A stretch of DNA of 64,000 nt from VBDM01 sp049802235 (GTDB lineage Bacteria; Pseudomonadota; Gammaproteobacteria; Burkholderiales; SG8-39). How positions within the stretch are numbered: the first letter of the stretch is position 1; the number at the start of each line of letters is the position of its first letter. The translations under genes were made by a program, and so were the position numbers. Of the stretch, positions 1-7,666 are shown one piece after another. The notes under the pieces are model-generated. The model ran no database searches, had not been told where the DNA came from, and worked only from the letters and a program-made list of their open reading frames with translations. The stretch is from contig JBARMB010000047.1 in NCBI GenBank assembly GCA_049802235.1, positions 1 to 64,000 on the forward strand. Direction: 5' to 3'.

Positions 1-1554
1 ATCCAGGACATCGTTCCCCCCGATGAACTACCCAAAGTATCCGAGCGTCACCGACTGCACATCGCGGGAGTCAATGTTCCGAACCCGTATGAAAGCACCG
101 TCATCAGCAAGGACGGACGGATCATTAATGTCGAGTTCAATGCCAACACCACCCGCTGGGATGGACAGAATGCAGATTTGGTGTTCGTCAGTGACATCAC
201 TCTCCGCAAGGCGGCAGAGAGCAGAATTAACAACCTTGCCTTCTATGACACCCTGACCGGCCTGCCCAACCGGCGACTTTTGCGCGAACGGCTTGAACAT
301 TTATTGGCGCGCGGCGCGCGCAGCCTGCGCCATGGCGCGATCATGTTTCTCGATCTGGATAACTTCAAGACGTTGAATGACACGCAAGGCCATGGTGTCG
401 GCGACCAGATGTTGATCGAAGTGGCTCAGCGACTGCAATCCTCCGTGCGCCAGGGCGACACGGTGGCGCGTCTGGGAGGGGACGAATTTGTGGTGATGCT
501 TGAAGACCTCGACGCAGAAGGGTCGGCAGCGGCGCAAGTAGAAGTGGTGGCTGAGAAAATACTTGAGGCGCTCAACCAGCCGTGTCGGCTTGAAACTCCC
601 GCCGGTCACGGCGAGCAAAACACCATTCATTATCACGGTACGGCGAGCATCGGCATCACCTTGTTCGGCGATCAAGGCGAGAGCGTCGATGAACTGCTCA
701 GACGCGCCGATCTCGCCATGTACCGGGCCAAGGCGGCAGGCCGCAATACCCTGCGCTTCTTCGATCCGGACATGCAAGCTGCGATCACTGCCCGCTCTGC
801 GCTGGAGGCGGACTTGCGCCAGGGCATGCAGGAGAATCAGTTCCTGCTCCACTACCAAGCGCAGGTGGACCGTGCAGGTCACCTGATGGGTGCCGAAGCC
901 CTGGTGAGGTGGCAGCATTCCCGCCGCGGTCTGGTGCTTCCCGCCGAGTTCATTCCCCTGGCCGAGGAAACGGGGCTGATCCGGCCTCTGGGCTACTGGG
1001 TGCTGAAGACCGCCTGCACCCAGCTGGTGGCTTGGGCGGCCCAGGCAGACACAGCCAATCTCACCTTGGCAGTCAATGTCAGCGCCCGCCAGTTCCGCGA
1101 CAAAAAGTTCGTTGATCTGGTGCTGGCGGTGCTCAACCGTACCGGCGCCAATCCGCAGAGAATCAAGCTGGAGCTGACCGAGAGCCTGCTCTTGGATGAC
1201 GTGGAGGACACCATAGGCAAAATGACCGCCCTGAAAGCGCGCGGTGTGGGTTTTTCACTGGACGATTTTGGCACCGGTTATTCTTCGCTCTCCTACCTGA
1301 AGCGCCTGCCGCTCGATCAACTGAAAATCGACCGGTCCTTCGTGCGGGATGTGCTTACCGATCCCAACGATGCTGCTATTGCCCGCACGATTGTGGCCTT
1401 GGGCCGGAGTCTGGGTCTGCCGGTCATCGCCGAAGGGGTGGAAACCGAAGCGCAGCGGGACTTTCTTGCAAGGATCGGTTGCCATGCCTATCAGGGCTAC
1501 CTGTTCGGCATGCCGGGAGCAGCGGAGGAGCTTCCGATATCAAGCCGGTCATGA
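1..1554 (+). CDS. PAS-GGDEF-EAL cyclic-di-GMP protein, 5' end outside the window
   Basis: The open frame runs from base 1 without a start, so the N-terminus lies to the left. The visible 517 residues hold the end of a PAS/PAC sensor domain (about 1-70), a GGDEF domain and an EAL domain. The cyclase motif GGDEF is intact at residues 159-163, with the inhibitory RxxD site (RQGD) at 150-153, five residues before it. The EAL domain has EALVRW (EAL at 299-301), NVSARQF, ELTES, DDFGTG (about 421), KIDRSFV and AEGVET, so the phosphodiesterase residues look complete. Both synthesis and hydrolysis of cyclic di-GMP are possible; which dominates cannot be read from sequence. The PAS part probably senses a small ligand or redox state. 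The internal TTG at 178 falls inside the PAS/PAC domain and is not the real start. Confidence 0.95.
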   Translation: MQDIVPPDELPKVSERHRLHIAGVNVPNPYESTVISKDGRIINVEFNANTTRWDGQNADLVFVSDITLRKAAESRINNLAFYDTLTGLPNRRLLRERLEHLLARGARSLRHGAIMFLDLDNFKTLNDTQGHGVGDQMLIEVAQRLQSSVRQGDTVARLGGDEFVVMLEDLDAEGSAAAQVEVVAEKILEALNQPCRLETPAGHGEQNTIHYHGTASIGITLFGDQGESVDELLRRADLAMYRAKAAGRNTLRFFDPDMQAAITARSALEADLRQGMQENQFLLHYQAQVDRAGHLMGAEALVRWQHSRRGLVLPAEFIPLAEETGLIRPLGYWVLKTACTQLVAWAAQADTANLTLAVNVSARQFRDKKFVDLVLAVLNRTGANPQRIKLELTESLLLDDVEDTIGKMTALKARGVGFSLDDFGTGYSSLSYLKRLPLDQLKIDRSFVRDVLTDPNDAAIARTIVALGRSLGLPVIAEGVETEAQRDFLARIGCHAYQGYLFGMPGAAEELPISSRS

Positions 1555-1707
1555 TGGGCGGCATCCAATTTTTCGGGCGGCGTGTTTGAGTGGTTCTGTC
1601 AACTTAACATGAATGCGAATGCAAAAAGCTGACACGTGGGCGAGTCTGATCCTGAAGAGCGGTATTTCCGATTAGATCGCCGGCTGTAGCCTGACTTCCG
1701 GAAGGCG

Positions 1708-1920
1708 CTTCCGTCCGCTATGGGTCGTAAGCTAACGAATGTTTTCCAGACTCGTTATTTTTTTGCGAAAGATCGATAAACAAACGTAGGGAAAACGTAG
1801 GGCTTCCGCGAGGTTCACCGACGTTTGGCGAGTTTGGGCGGGCCGTAAAACAACAAGTTAGACTACGAACCTCAACTGTTAATCCGCAGGTCCCTGGTTC
1901 GAGCCCAGGTCGGGGAGCCA
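1708..1920 (+). repeat. Direct repeat copy A: att-like scar ending in a tRNA-Asn 3' end
   Basis: This ~210-bp stretch recurs in the same orientation at 3890-4100. Shared blocks include GGGTCGTAAGC near the start, ATCGATAAACAAACGTAGGG in the middle, AACAACAAGTTAGAC, and the tRNA-like 3' end. Two ACGTAGGG units (1784-1791 and 1795-1802) are spaced 11 bp apart, about one helical turn, like arm sites of a tyrosine recombinase. The final 45 bases match the anticodon-to-CCA half of tRNA-Asn. No integrase gene is present. I infer an integration scar; the alternative is a simple duplication of a tRNA-flanking segment. Confidence 0.75.
1876..1920 (+). pseudogene. 3' half of tRNA-Asn (GTT), no 5' half
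   Basis: From the anticodon loop onward (CTGTTAATCC) the sequence continues through a variable loop, a normal T-arm (CTGGTTCGAGCCCAGG) and an acceptor strand ending GGGGAGCCA, as in bacterial tRNA-Asn. The sequence before the anticodon does not resemble a D-arm or an acceptor 5' strand, so this is not a functional tRNA gene. Such 3' tRNA fragments are typical attachment-site cores. Confidence 0.8.
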
Positions 1921-2457
1921 AAGCAACGGCCGGAATCGGCCAAAAGGGGTCATCCGGCGGCTCCCGTGTACTTCATAGATCCCGGCCCTTCACTCGATCA
2001 CCTTGTCTGAGCACATTCGCGCCGCGCTGGCGACGCGCGGATCGATTTTCCTGCCGGCTTTCCTCGCTCCGTGACCGGTTACGTGGTCATACCACCGGCT
2101 GATCTATTGATCGAGGGCGACAGCGCCCACGCCGCAATCAGCACGGTGAGCAGCCCCACCACGATGGTGCTAACGGCCGCCGGCGTCAGCGAGGCGATCC
2201 CCAGCGCGAACTGACGCTCGTTTCGACCACACTAAAGATCGGCCAGATTGACTCAAGTCAACAGCGATGTGCGACAGACTGCGCTTGGGCCAATCTCCGC
2301 CCATACGCGGTCTCTTCCTTTGGTTTCAAGGGCGGTGGTCTCATTGATTCGGAGCCGGAAGAGGGACTGCTTTGATCTGTTTCCGAATGCCTGCGCATTG
2401 CCTGGCGCTGGACTGTTGTAATATTGAAAGGCAAAGGCTCTGTGGACGGAGGTTTCG
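1921..2457. other. Intergenic region after att copy A
   Basis: No intact gene is visible. The stretch holds a possible broken membrane-protein end on the minus strand (2079-2231) and, just before 2458, the ribosome binding site of the response regulator. Confidence 0.6.
2079..2231 (-). pseudogene. Possible C-terminal fragment of a membrane protein
   Basis: The minus strand reads a ~50-residue stretch with one strongly hydrophobic segment (TIVVGLLTVLIAAWAL) and a stop codon at 2079-2081. No start or upstream domain is found before the frame closes. It could be the tail of a transporter left by a deletion at the att scar, or chance hydrophobicity. The family is not recognised. Confidence 0.25.
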
Positions 2458-3249
2458 TTGAATACGAAGAATGTCGATCTGCTGGATATCCCTGTGCCGA
2501 CAAAAAAGGGCAACGAAGAGCTCAGGGGCGGCCAGACGCGGCTGACGACCGCCGCGTTGGAACTGCTTGTGCGATTCGATGGCAAGGCCAGCCTCGCCGA
2601 AGTCGTCGACCAAGCTGTGGGACTCTCGGGCGACGAAGTCTACGAGACGGCGCAGGTTCTGGCGCGCGACGGCTACATCGATGTCGCAGGCCGCGAGAAG
2701 ACGCTGAACCTCAGAATGGCCGACGTCTTTGGCGACAAGCCTGGGGCGCTTGCCGCTTCCGCAAATCTGAAACAGGAAGAGGAAGCCGAAACCGGCGCCG
2801 AGGCCCTCGGCCACGAAGGGTACTACGTAAGCATTGCGCGCAAGGCCGCCGAGCGGAGGACTCCGGGGAGCGGGTCGAGTTACTCGGTCCTTGTCATCGA
2901 AGACGACGAGGGCCTGAAGCGGGCGCTCAATCTGCTGCTCACGCTCCACCAGTTCGAGCCGCGGTTGGCGACCACGCGCAGCGAAATCCTCGCCGCCCTG
3001 AGCGTACTGCCTTTGCCCGACCTGATATTGCTCGACGTGAACCTGCCCGACGCGAACGGCTTCGACATTCTCGCCAAGCTGCGCCACCACCCGCGGCTCA
3101 GGGCCATCCCGGTCATCATGCTGACCGCCCAAACGCGCCGCGAGGATGTATTGCGCGGCATCACCGGCAGGGCAAACGGCTACATCACCAAGCCTTTCGA
3201 GAACGAAATCCTGATTACCGCCATCAAGACAGTGCTCGGCGTGCACTAG
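2458..3249 (+). CDS. Orphan response regulator with unusual N-terminal domain
   Basis: The 263-residue protein has a C-terminal receiver (REC) domain from about residue 141, with the acidic pair D149/D150, phospho-acceptor D193 (LLDVNLPD), T223 and K245 (TKPF) all in place. The N-terminal ~130 residues are not a standard output domain. Residues 27-77 look like a small helical, winged-helix-like module (LTTAALELLVRFDGKASLAEVVDQA), followed by a charged linker. REC at the C-terminus is the reverse of the usual order. I use the TTG start because GGAGG lies 6 bases upstream (2447-2451). No histidine kinase is adjacent, so the partner is unknown. It lies between the two tRNA-Asn att repeats and may be cargo of that element. 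Confidence 0.85.
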   Translation: MNTKNVDLLDIPVPTKKGNEELRGGQTRLTTAALELLVRFDGKASLAEVVDQAVGLSGDEVYETAQVLARDGYIDVAGREKTLNLRMADVFGDKPGALAASANLKQEEEAETGAEALGHEGYYVSIARKAAERRTPGSGSSYSVLVIEDDEGLKRALNLLLTLHQFEPRLATTRSEILAALSVLPLPDLILLDVNLPDANGFDILAKLRHHPRLRAIPVIMLTAQTRREDVLRGITGRANGYITKPFENEILITAIKTVLGVH

Positions 3250-3331
3250 CCCGGAGCGCACGATCTATCTAGTATCGGCTGCGCCTCCATGCGGCGGGGC
3301 GATGTGGCGACTTGGTTTTCCGATTACTGCG

Positions 3332-3811
3332 TTATCGGTGGCCTTCGGCTTTCGTGCGGGGCGGGGCCGTCAGCCATGCATAGAGCAGGCTCATGACGAT
3401 CGCGTAAATCATGAGCATCGCAAACATCAGCGCGGCCGGCAAGCCCCCGAGCCCGAGTTCGCGCGCGAAAACCCCGCGACCGGCCAGCGGGAGAAGACCG
3501 AGGCCCATCACCAGCCACGCCGCAAAGCCGAATGCCGCGCCTTTGGCAACCGCCGTGCGGCCAGGTAAATGGATGAAAAGTCTTCCGAACACGAAACCCA
3601 GGATCAATGCTCCATTGATGTATGGAAGCAGCCACGAGAAGGGGGACTCGAGAGACCGCGCCGTGATGGACGACAGCAGCCGCTGCAGGTCCTCGTAGGG
3701 CTCGAAATCGGGCAGAATTCCGGCGCGATGCTTGATGGCCATCAGAGCGATGTGGACCGTGGTTGCGCCGAATCCCGCCAGCAGCGAGGAAATGAAATTA
3801 CGCAGCTTCAT
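3332..3811 (-). CDS. Small integral membrane protein of unknown function
   Basis: A 159-residue protein with about four hydrophobic segments (residues ~8-25, 60-80, 88-108 and 125-148) separated by short loops, one of them containing HRAGILPDFEPYEDLQ. No catalytic motif is recognisable. It resembles small conserved proteobacterial membrane proteins of the DUF type, but I cannot name the family firmly. It is transcribed towards the response regulator (convergent, 82-bp gap). Its start codon lies ~30 bp from the inverted tRNA-Asn fragment, so its promoter must lie within the scar. It is the second gene enclosed by the att-like repeats. Confidence 0.7.
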   Translation of the reverse strand: MKLRNFISSLLAGFGATTVHIALMAIKHRAGILPDFEPYEDLQRLLSSITARSLESPFSWLLPYINGALILGFVFGRLFIHLPGRTAVAKGAAFGFAAWLVMGLGLLPLAGRGVFARELGLGGLPAALMFAMLMIYAIVMSLLYAWLTAPPRTKAEGHR

Positions 3812-3838
3812 GCAGGCTCATCGATCTGTTGCATCGAA

Positions 3839-3886
3839 ATGGCTCCCCGACCAGGGCTCAAACCAAGGCCCCGGATTAACGGCCAA
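3839..3886 (-). pseudogene. Inverted tRNA-Asn 3' end fragment
   Basis: Read on the minus strand this gives CGTTAATCCGGGGCC, then a T-arm-like TTGGTTTGAGCCCTGG and TCGGGGAGCCA, a diverged version of the tRNA-Asn 3' half at 1876-1920. It lies head-on to direct copy B, which starts a few bases away. It has no 5' half and cannot make a tRNA. Confidence 0.65.
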
Positions 3887-3889
3887 CGA

Positions 3890-4100
3890 TTATGTCCGCT
3901 TTGGGTCGTAAGCCGACGTTGAATGTTTTGCAAATTCGTCAACTTTTTTACGAACGATCGATAAACAAACGTAGGGAAAACGTAGGGTTTCAGCGATTCT
4001 CCCTACGTTTTGGCGAGTGTAGGCGGGCAGAATAACAACAAGTTAGACGACGTATTTCAACTGTTAATCCTCCCTGGTTCGAGCCCCGGTCGGGGAGCCA
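3890..4100 (+). repeat. Direct repeat copy B: att-like scar ending in a tRNA-Asn 3' end
   Basis: This is the second copy of the 1708-1920 segment. It has ACGTAGGG at 3969-3976 and 3980-3987 (11-bp period) and in addition the inverted unit CCCTACGT at 4001-4008. The tRNA-Asn part (4061-4100) keeps CTGTTAATCC, the T-arm and GGGGAGCCA but lacks about five bases of the variable region, so it is more decayed than copy A. Confidence 0.75.
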
Positions 4101-4317
4101 ATCCACAGCAGAACTGGACACTGAATTGACTCTGATTTTTGTCGTAAGCTGAACGGTCGACGCATTATTCAGAGCGCGGTATCCATAGGGCCCCGTATTA
4201 CTGCGTCGGCGGCCCTCAACGGGATAGACTTCCGGCCAGAAGGGATCGAGCGACGACTGGCTGCCGCCGGCGGTTTTAGTGCACAATTCTCGCTCCAGAA
4301 AAGATCAGCCGTCCTCA
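4101..4317. other. Intergenic, no feature recognised
   Basis: Lies between att copy B and the methyltransferase. A TGTCGTAAGCTGAAC stretch near 4140 weakly recalls the GTCGTAAGC at the start of the att repeats. No promoter is convincing. Confidence 0.4.
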
Positions 4318-5109
4318 ATGACCTACAATCCGACCCCCGACGCGCCGCCCCCCCTCGCACCGCATCCTGTTCTGACGAAGTATTACACCGACGAGCCAGC
4401 GCGCAAGCGGCGCGTCAATCAACTGTTCAACGCCTCGGCGCAGCATTACGACTGGATCACCAGTATGATGTCCTTCGGCTCGGGCCACCGGTATCGACGC
4501 GGCGCGCTGCGCCGCCACGGCCTCAAGCCCGGCATGTCGCTGCTGGACGTGGGGGCCGGTACCGGCGTGATTTCGCTGCTGGGGCAGGAGATGGTCGGGC
4601 CGGACGGCTACGTCGCCGCCTTGGATCCGAGCCAGGGGATGCTCGATGTGGCCAAACACAAAGGCGTGCATAACATCTTCGTCGGCCGCGGTGAGTGCAT
4701 CCCCTTTGAGGACGACCGCTTTGATCTGTTGACCATGGGCTACGCCCTGCGCCATGTCGAGGACCTGCGCAGAACCTTCACCGAATACCTGCGCGTGCTC
4801 AAGCCCGGTGCCAAGGTGTTGCTGTTGGAGATCACCAGCCCGCGCACAGGCCTGGGCTACCAGTTACTCAAGTTTTATCTGAAGTACGTCATTCCGCTGA
4901 TCTCCCGCATTTTCCGCCGCAGTGCGGACGCGAGTGTGATGATGAGTTATTACTGGGACACCATCGAGAACTGCGTGCCGCCGGAGACAATCCTCGCGGC
5001 GCTCAGGGACGCGGGCTTTGATGAACCGCGGCGCGAGGTGGTCGCGGGCATATTCAGCGAGTACACCGGTACCAAGCCGAGGCCTATACTCGATTCCGGG
5101 CGACGCTAG
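4318..5109 (+). CDS. UbiE/COQ5-like class I SAM-dependent methyltransferase
   Basis: The Rossmann methyltransferase fold is shown by the SAM-binding glycine motif LLDVGAGTG (residues 75-83), the acidic motif II region ALDPSQGML, and the post-motif LLTMGYALRHVEDL typical of UbiE/COQ5-type enzymes. Length is 263 residues from the ATG at 4318. A GTG 39 bases upstream would also be in frame but has no better ribosome site. UbiE proper methylates ubiquinone/menaquinone precursors. The proline-rich N-terminus and the lack of ubi genes nearby make this more likely a UbiE-related enzyme with another, probably lipid-like, substrate. The C-terminal half (KFYLKYVIPLISRIF) has a hydrophobic patch suited to membrane-bound substrates. 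It stands alone, followed by a hairpin. Confidence 0.8.
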   Translation: MTYNPTPDAPPPLAPHPVLTKYYTDEPARKRRVNQLFNASAQHYDWITSMMSFGSGHRYRRGALRRHGLKPGMSLLDVGAGTGVISLLGQEMVGPDGYVAALDPSQGMLDVAKHKGVHNIFVGRGECIPFEDDRFDLLTMGYALRHVEDLRRTFTEYLRVLKPGAKVLLLEITSPRTGLGYQLLKFYLKYVIPLISRIFRRSADASVMMSYYWDTIENCVPPETILAALRDAGFDEPRREVVAGIFSEYTGTKPRPILDSGRR

Positions 5110-5144
5110 AGCGGCACAGTGAGGGCTGTGGTCGAATCCTGAGC

Positions 5145-5169
5145 CGGCGCCACCGTAGGGTTGGCGCCG
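5145..5169 (+). terminator. Hairpin after the methyltransferase gene
   Basis: CGGCGCCA (5145-5152) pairs with TGGCGCCG (5162-5169) over a 9-base loop, 36 bases after the stop codon. No T-tract follows, so it may be a weak terminator or an mRNA-stabilising hairpin. Confidence 0.4.
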
Positions 5170-5222
5170 CAGGCGGGCAACACAAGAAATACCGCCCAAA
5201 AAGTCGCGGGAACGACCCTGTA

Positions 5223-5495
5223 ATGGTCAGATTATCGGGTAAATTGATGGGTACTTATGGTCAGCTTGATTACCAACCGGTGCCGAGATTTGCACTGATC
5301 GGGGAACCGTCACCCAGCAGGAATCCTGACCAACCGGCACCCAGATTTGCCCTGATTGGGGAGCCATCCAACATCATTGATTTCACCGGAAGTAACTTCT
5401 TTCTTCCGATCCCCACCGTAGCCGAAATTCAGGGGGAAGCTCATTCATCGCCAAAAGCTCTGGCGCGTGATTTTCCTCCGGCCGGACCGCAATAG
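5223..5495 (+). repeat. 57-bp tandem repeat within a possible 90-residue ORF
   Basis: Two copies of a ~40-bp unit begin at 5272 and 5329 (period 57 bp). In the open frame starting at 5223 they read QPVPRFALIGEPS and QPAPRFALIGEPS, i.e. a 19-residue peptide repeat. The frame is preserved across both copies and the third-position changes are partly silent, a hint of coding selection. There is no signal peptide or known domain and no clear ribosome site. It may be a short real peptide gene or a piece of a mobile-element flank. Confidence 0.35.
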
Positions 5496-5602
5496 GACCG
5501 GTCATTCAGCACACCTGCAGCAAGGCGCCGTCCGACGCGGCAGCGCGGGCGAGATTCATCGCTCGCAGCGCCGCACCGGTGTCAGGTCAAATATGCTTCC
5601 GG

Positions 5603-6661
5603 CTATTTTTTCCCGCTGTCAAACTCGAAAGCGTCGTGTTCTTCGGTGTCGACGTGCACGCCGGTGCCCGCCGATTGCACGTCGCCGCTCACCATGTGCA
5701 GGCGGTTGCCGATGACGCCGGCGGCCAGCCCGTGACGCGATACCGGCAGAGACGGCAATGTTGCCCAGGTATTCGTCGCCGGATCGTAAGCCTCGAACGA
5801 GCGCAACGTAGCCATCATGCGGTAGTCCTGGTACTCGCCGCCGGTGACGTAGATGCGCCCGCCCCAGACACCCCCTGCTCCGGCGCTGCGCGCCGTAGGC
5901 ATCCGCGCGAGTCCCTGGCTCCACCGGTCGGCCGCCGGATCGTACGCTTCGATGACGCCGATATTGCTGCTGCCGCCGGAAATGAACGCCGCGCCGACGC
6001 GCCCGCCGACGACGTATATCTTCCCGTTCACCGTGCCCGCGGTGGCGTGATTGCGTGGCGTCGGCATCGAAGCGCGCTCGCGCCAGGTATTGGTGGCGGG
6101 GTCATATTCCTCGACGGTCCCTACCGAGGTGTGCGGACGCGCCGGATGCACGGCCGGTTCCTGCGGGCCGGGTATGGCGCCGCCGATGACGTAGATCTTG
6201 TCGCCCACCGCCGCCGCCACCGGCGAACCGCGTCTGGTGGGCATCGGCGCCAGCGCTTTCCAGGTGTCAGCGCCGGGATCGTATTCCCACGCATTGTTGA
6301 TCGGCACCCAGGACGGCGGGCCCGATTGCGGCAGCACGAAGCCGCCGAATGCGTAGATCCTGCCGTGGTATTCGGCAAAGGCGACGTGGTGCGAAGGCAG
6401 CGCCATGGGTTTTTTCTGCGTCCACTTGTCGCCGGCCGGGTCATATTCGTAGACCAGACCCTTGGGCTTCCACGCGGGACCGAGCCCGCAGAAGACGTAC
6501 ATCTTCCCGCCCGCCGCCGCGCCCAGCAACTCCTCCGACGGATCGGGGAACGGCGCCAGCTTGATCCATTTCCCCTGTGCAAAAGCGGAACCCGCGAACA
6601 GCAGCCCGAGCAGCAATGTGACAAGAAGCGGGCGGGCCGGACTGATTGAACGAAACATCAT
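5603..6661 (-). CDS. Secreted Kelch-repeat beta-propeller protein
   Basis: A 352-residue protein starting at the ATG at 6661, with AAGGAG just upstream; a longer in-frame extension has no such site. A signal peptide is clear (hydrophobic core LLVTLLLGLLFAG, cleavage probably after AFA, residue ~28). The mature protein has about six Kelch motifs, each with a central GG pair (YAFGGF, YVIGGA, YVVGGR, YVTGGE) and a downstream YDPATNTW-type strand, matching a six-bladed propeller. Kelch propellers bind proteins or carbohydrates; some are oxidases, but no copper-radical motif is seen. The location is likely periplasmic or extracellular. It lies downstream of the C1 peptidase on the same strand with a 225-bp gap. 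Confidence 0.88.
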   Translation of the reverse strand: MMFRSISPARPLLVTLLLGLLFAGSAFAQGKWIKLAPFPDPSEELLGAAAGGKMYVFCGLGPAWKPKGLVYEYDPAGDKWTQKKPMALPSHHVAFAEYHGRIYAFGGFVLPQSGPPSWVPINNAWEYDPGADTWKALAPMPTRRGSPVAAAVGDKIYVIGGAIPGPQEPAVHPARPHTSVGTVEEYDPATNTWRERASMPTPRNHATAGTVNGKIYVVGGRVGAAFISGGSSNIGVIEAYDPAADRWSQGLARMPTARSAGAGGVWGGRIYVTGGEYQDYRMMATLRSFEAYDPATNTWATLPSLPVSRHGLAAGVIGNRLHMVSGDVQSAGTGVHVDTEEHDAFEFDSGKK

Positions 6662-6703
6662 GGTCTCTCCTTTGTCTGACGGAATCGCGATTGTTGTCAA
6701 ATG

Positions 6704-6726
6704 ACGCAGGCCGAGACGGCCTGCGT
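6704..6726 (-). terminator. Perfect 9-bp hairpin between peptidase and Kelch genes
   Basis: ACGCAGGCC (6704-6712) and GGCCTGCGT (6718-6726) form a perfect stem with a five-base loop. It lies after the peptidase gene and ~40 bases before the Kelch start on the minus strand, followed there by only a short T-containing run. It may be a terminator of the peptidase transcript or a leader hairpin of the Kelch mRNA. Confidence 0.4.
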
Positions 6727-6886
6727 ACGACCCCATTTGACCAGTATAAATAATGTTGCCCGCGAACGCTCGTCAAGTAGCACGCGGGAACGCGGTGCCC
6801 CGAACCGTCGAGATCCGACCGGTCGTCATGGAGAAAGCCGCAAACCGGATGCGTCCCTGCCGGCTGCGCTCCGCCGGAACTTCGTC

Positions 6887-7666
6887 TTAGTGCGCGACCA
6901 CGCGGATGGTCCAGAAATCGTCGGACAGGTTGGAATCGGTGAAATACGCATACGGCATGGTGAAATAGCCGCCCATGCCCCATTTCGTCCCCCACGAGTT
7001 CCTCACTATGAAGCGTTGCTGCGTGTCGTCGTAGCCGACCGCGAGCACGGCATGGCCACCGAGCAGTTTTTCACCCGCCCTCGGCATCGGAGCGACTCCC
7101 GAACCGGCCACCGCATCGCTTTCGAAGCTGTCGTAGACCGAAAAGCCGAACACGAACGGATAGCCGGAGAAAAGACAACCCTTCATCTGATTGAGGCTCC
7201 GGGCCACGCGCTGGTACTGCACCGCCTTGTAGCTCACGGCTCTCTTGTAGCACGCCGGCGAAGGTTTGTCGGCGAACTTCGCAACGATGTACGGCCACAT
7301 GCTCTCCGGGCAGTCTCCGGCCTTCGCCACGCTCTTGATGCCATCCCTGATCTGCGCCCCCGAGTCGGAATTCACCGTCCCTTCGATCATGCGTTCGTTG
7401 TAATAGATGAAGAGCCGTGACGGCACAAAATCCGGCTTGAGTTTCTGCTTCAAGCGCTCGAACTGGACAGCGGCGGCGATCGCATTGCCGGTGCAACTGC
7501 CAAGCTGGCCTTGGTCGTATACCCCTTTCGGGCACTTTCGCCGGAGGTCGACTTTCGGCGGAAGTTTCATCAGAAATATCACCGGCGCCGCATACACGTG
7601 ATCGCGATGATCGGGAATATCGGCCACCCATCCGTAGCGTTTGATCTTCTGTTTGCTCAATCTCAT
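6887..7666 (-). CDS. C1 (papain-like) family cysteine peptidase
   Basis: A 259-residue protein with the papain catalytic set: Gln52 and Cys58 in YDQGQLGSCTGNA, His205 in GGHAVLAVGYD and Asn223 in RNSWGTKWG. The start of the protein carries the GW..DIPDHRDH motif seen in bacterial C1 members lacking a classical inhibitory propeptide. No signal peptide is present, so it may act in the cytoplasm or leave by a non-Sec route. It lies upstream of the Kelch gene on the same strand. The substrate is unknown; it could be an aminopeptidase-like or processing enzyme. Confidence 0.88.
   Translation of the reverse strand: MRLSKQKIKRYGWVADIPDHRDHVYAAPVIFLMKLPPKVDLRRKCPKGVYDQGQLGSCTGNAIAAAVQFERLKQKLKPDFVPSRLFIYYNERMIEGTVNSDSGAQIRDGIKSVAKAGDCPESMWPYIVAKFADKPSPACYKRAVSYKAVQYQRVARSLNQMKGCLFSGYPFVFGFSVYDSFESDAVAGSGVAPMPRAGEKLLGGHAVLAVGYDDTQQRFIVRNSWGTKWGMGGYFTMPYAYFTDSNLSDDFWTIRVVAH

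Noticed and set aside
1718..1921. A 67-codon minus-strand frame (MAPRPGLEPGT...)
   Set aside because: It is the translation of the tRNA-Asn 3' end and att repeat, a well-known false ORF type.
2341..3261. A 306-codon minus-strand frame over the response regulator
   Set aside because: The plus-strand gene has a strong ribosome site and a clear receiver domain; the opposite frame has none.
1708..4100. A functional prophage or integrative element
   Set aside because: No integrase, structural or replication genes lie between the repeats; only scars remain.
1876..4100. Complete tRNA-Asn genes
   Set aside because: All three copies lack the 5' half (acceptor strand and D-arm).
4318..5109. True ubiE
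   Set aside because: No ubiB/ubiJ neighbours and an atypical N-terminus; kept as UbiE-like only.
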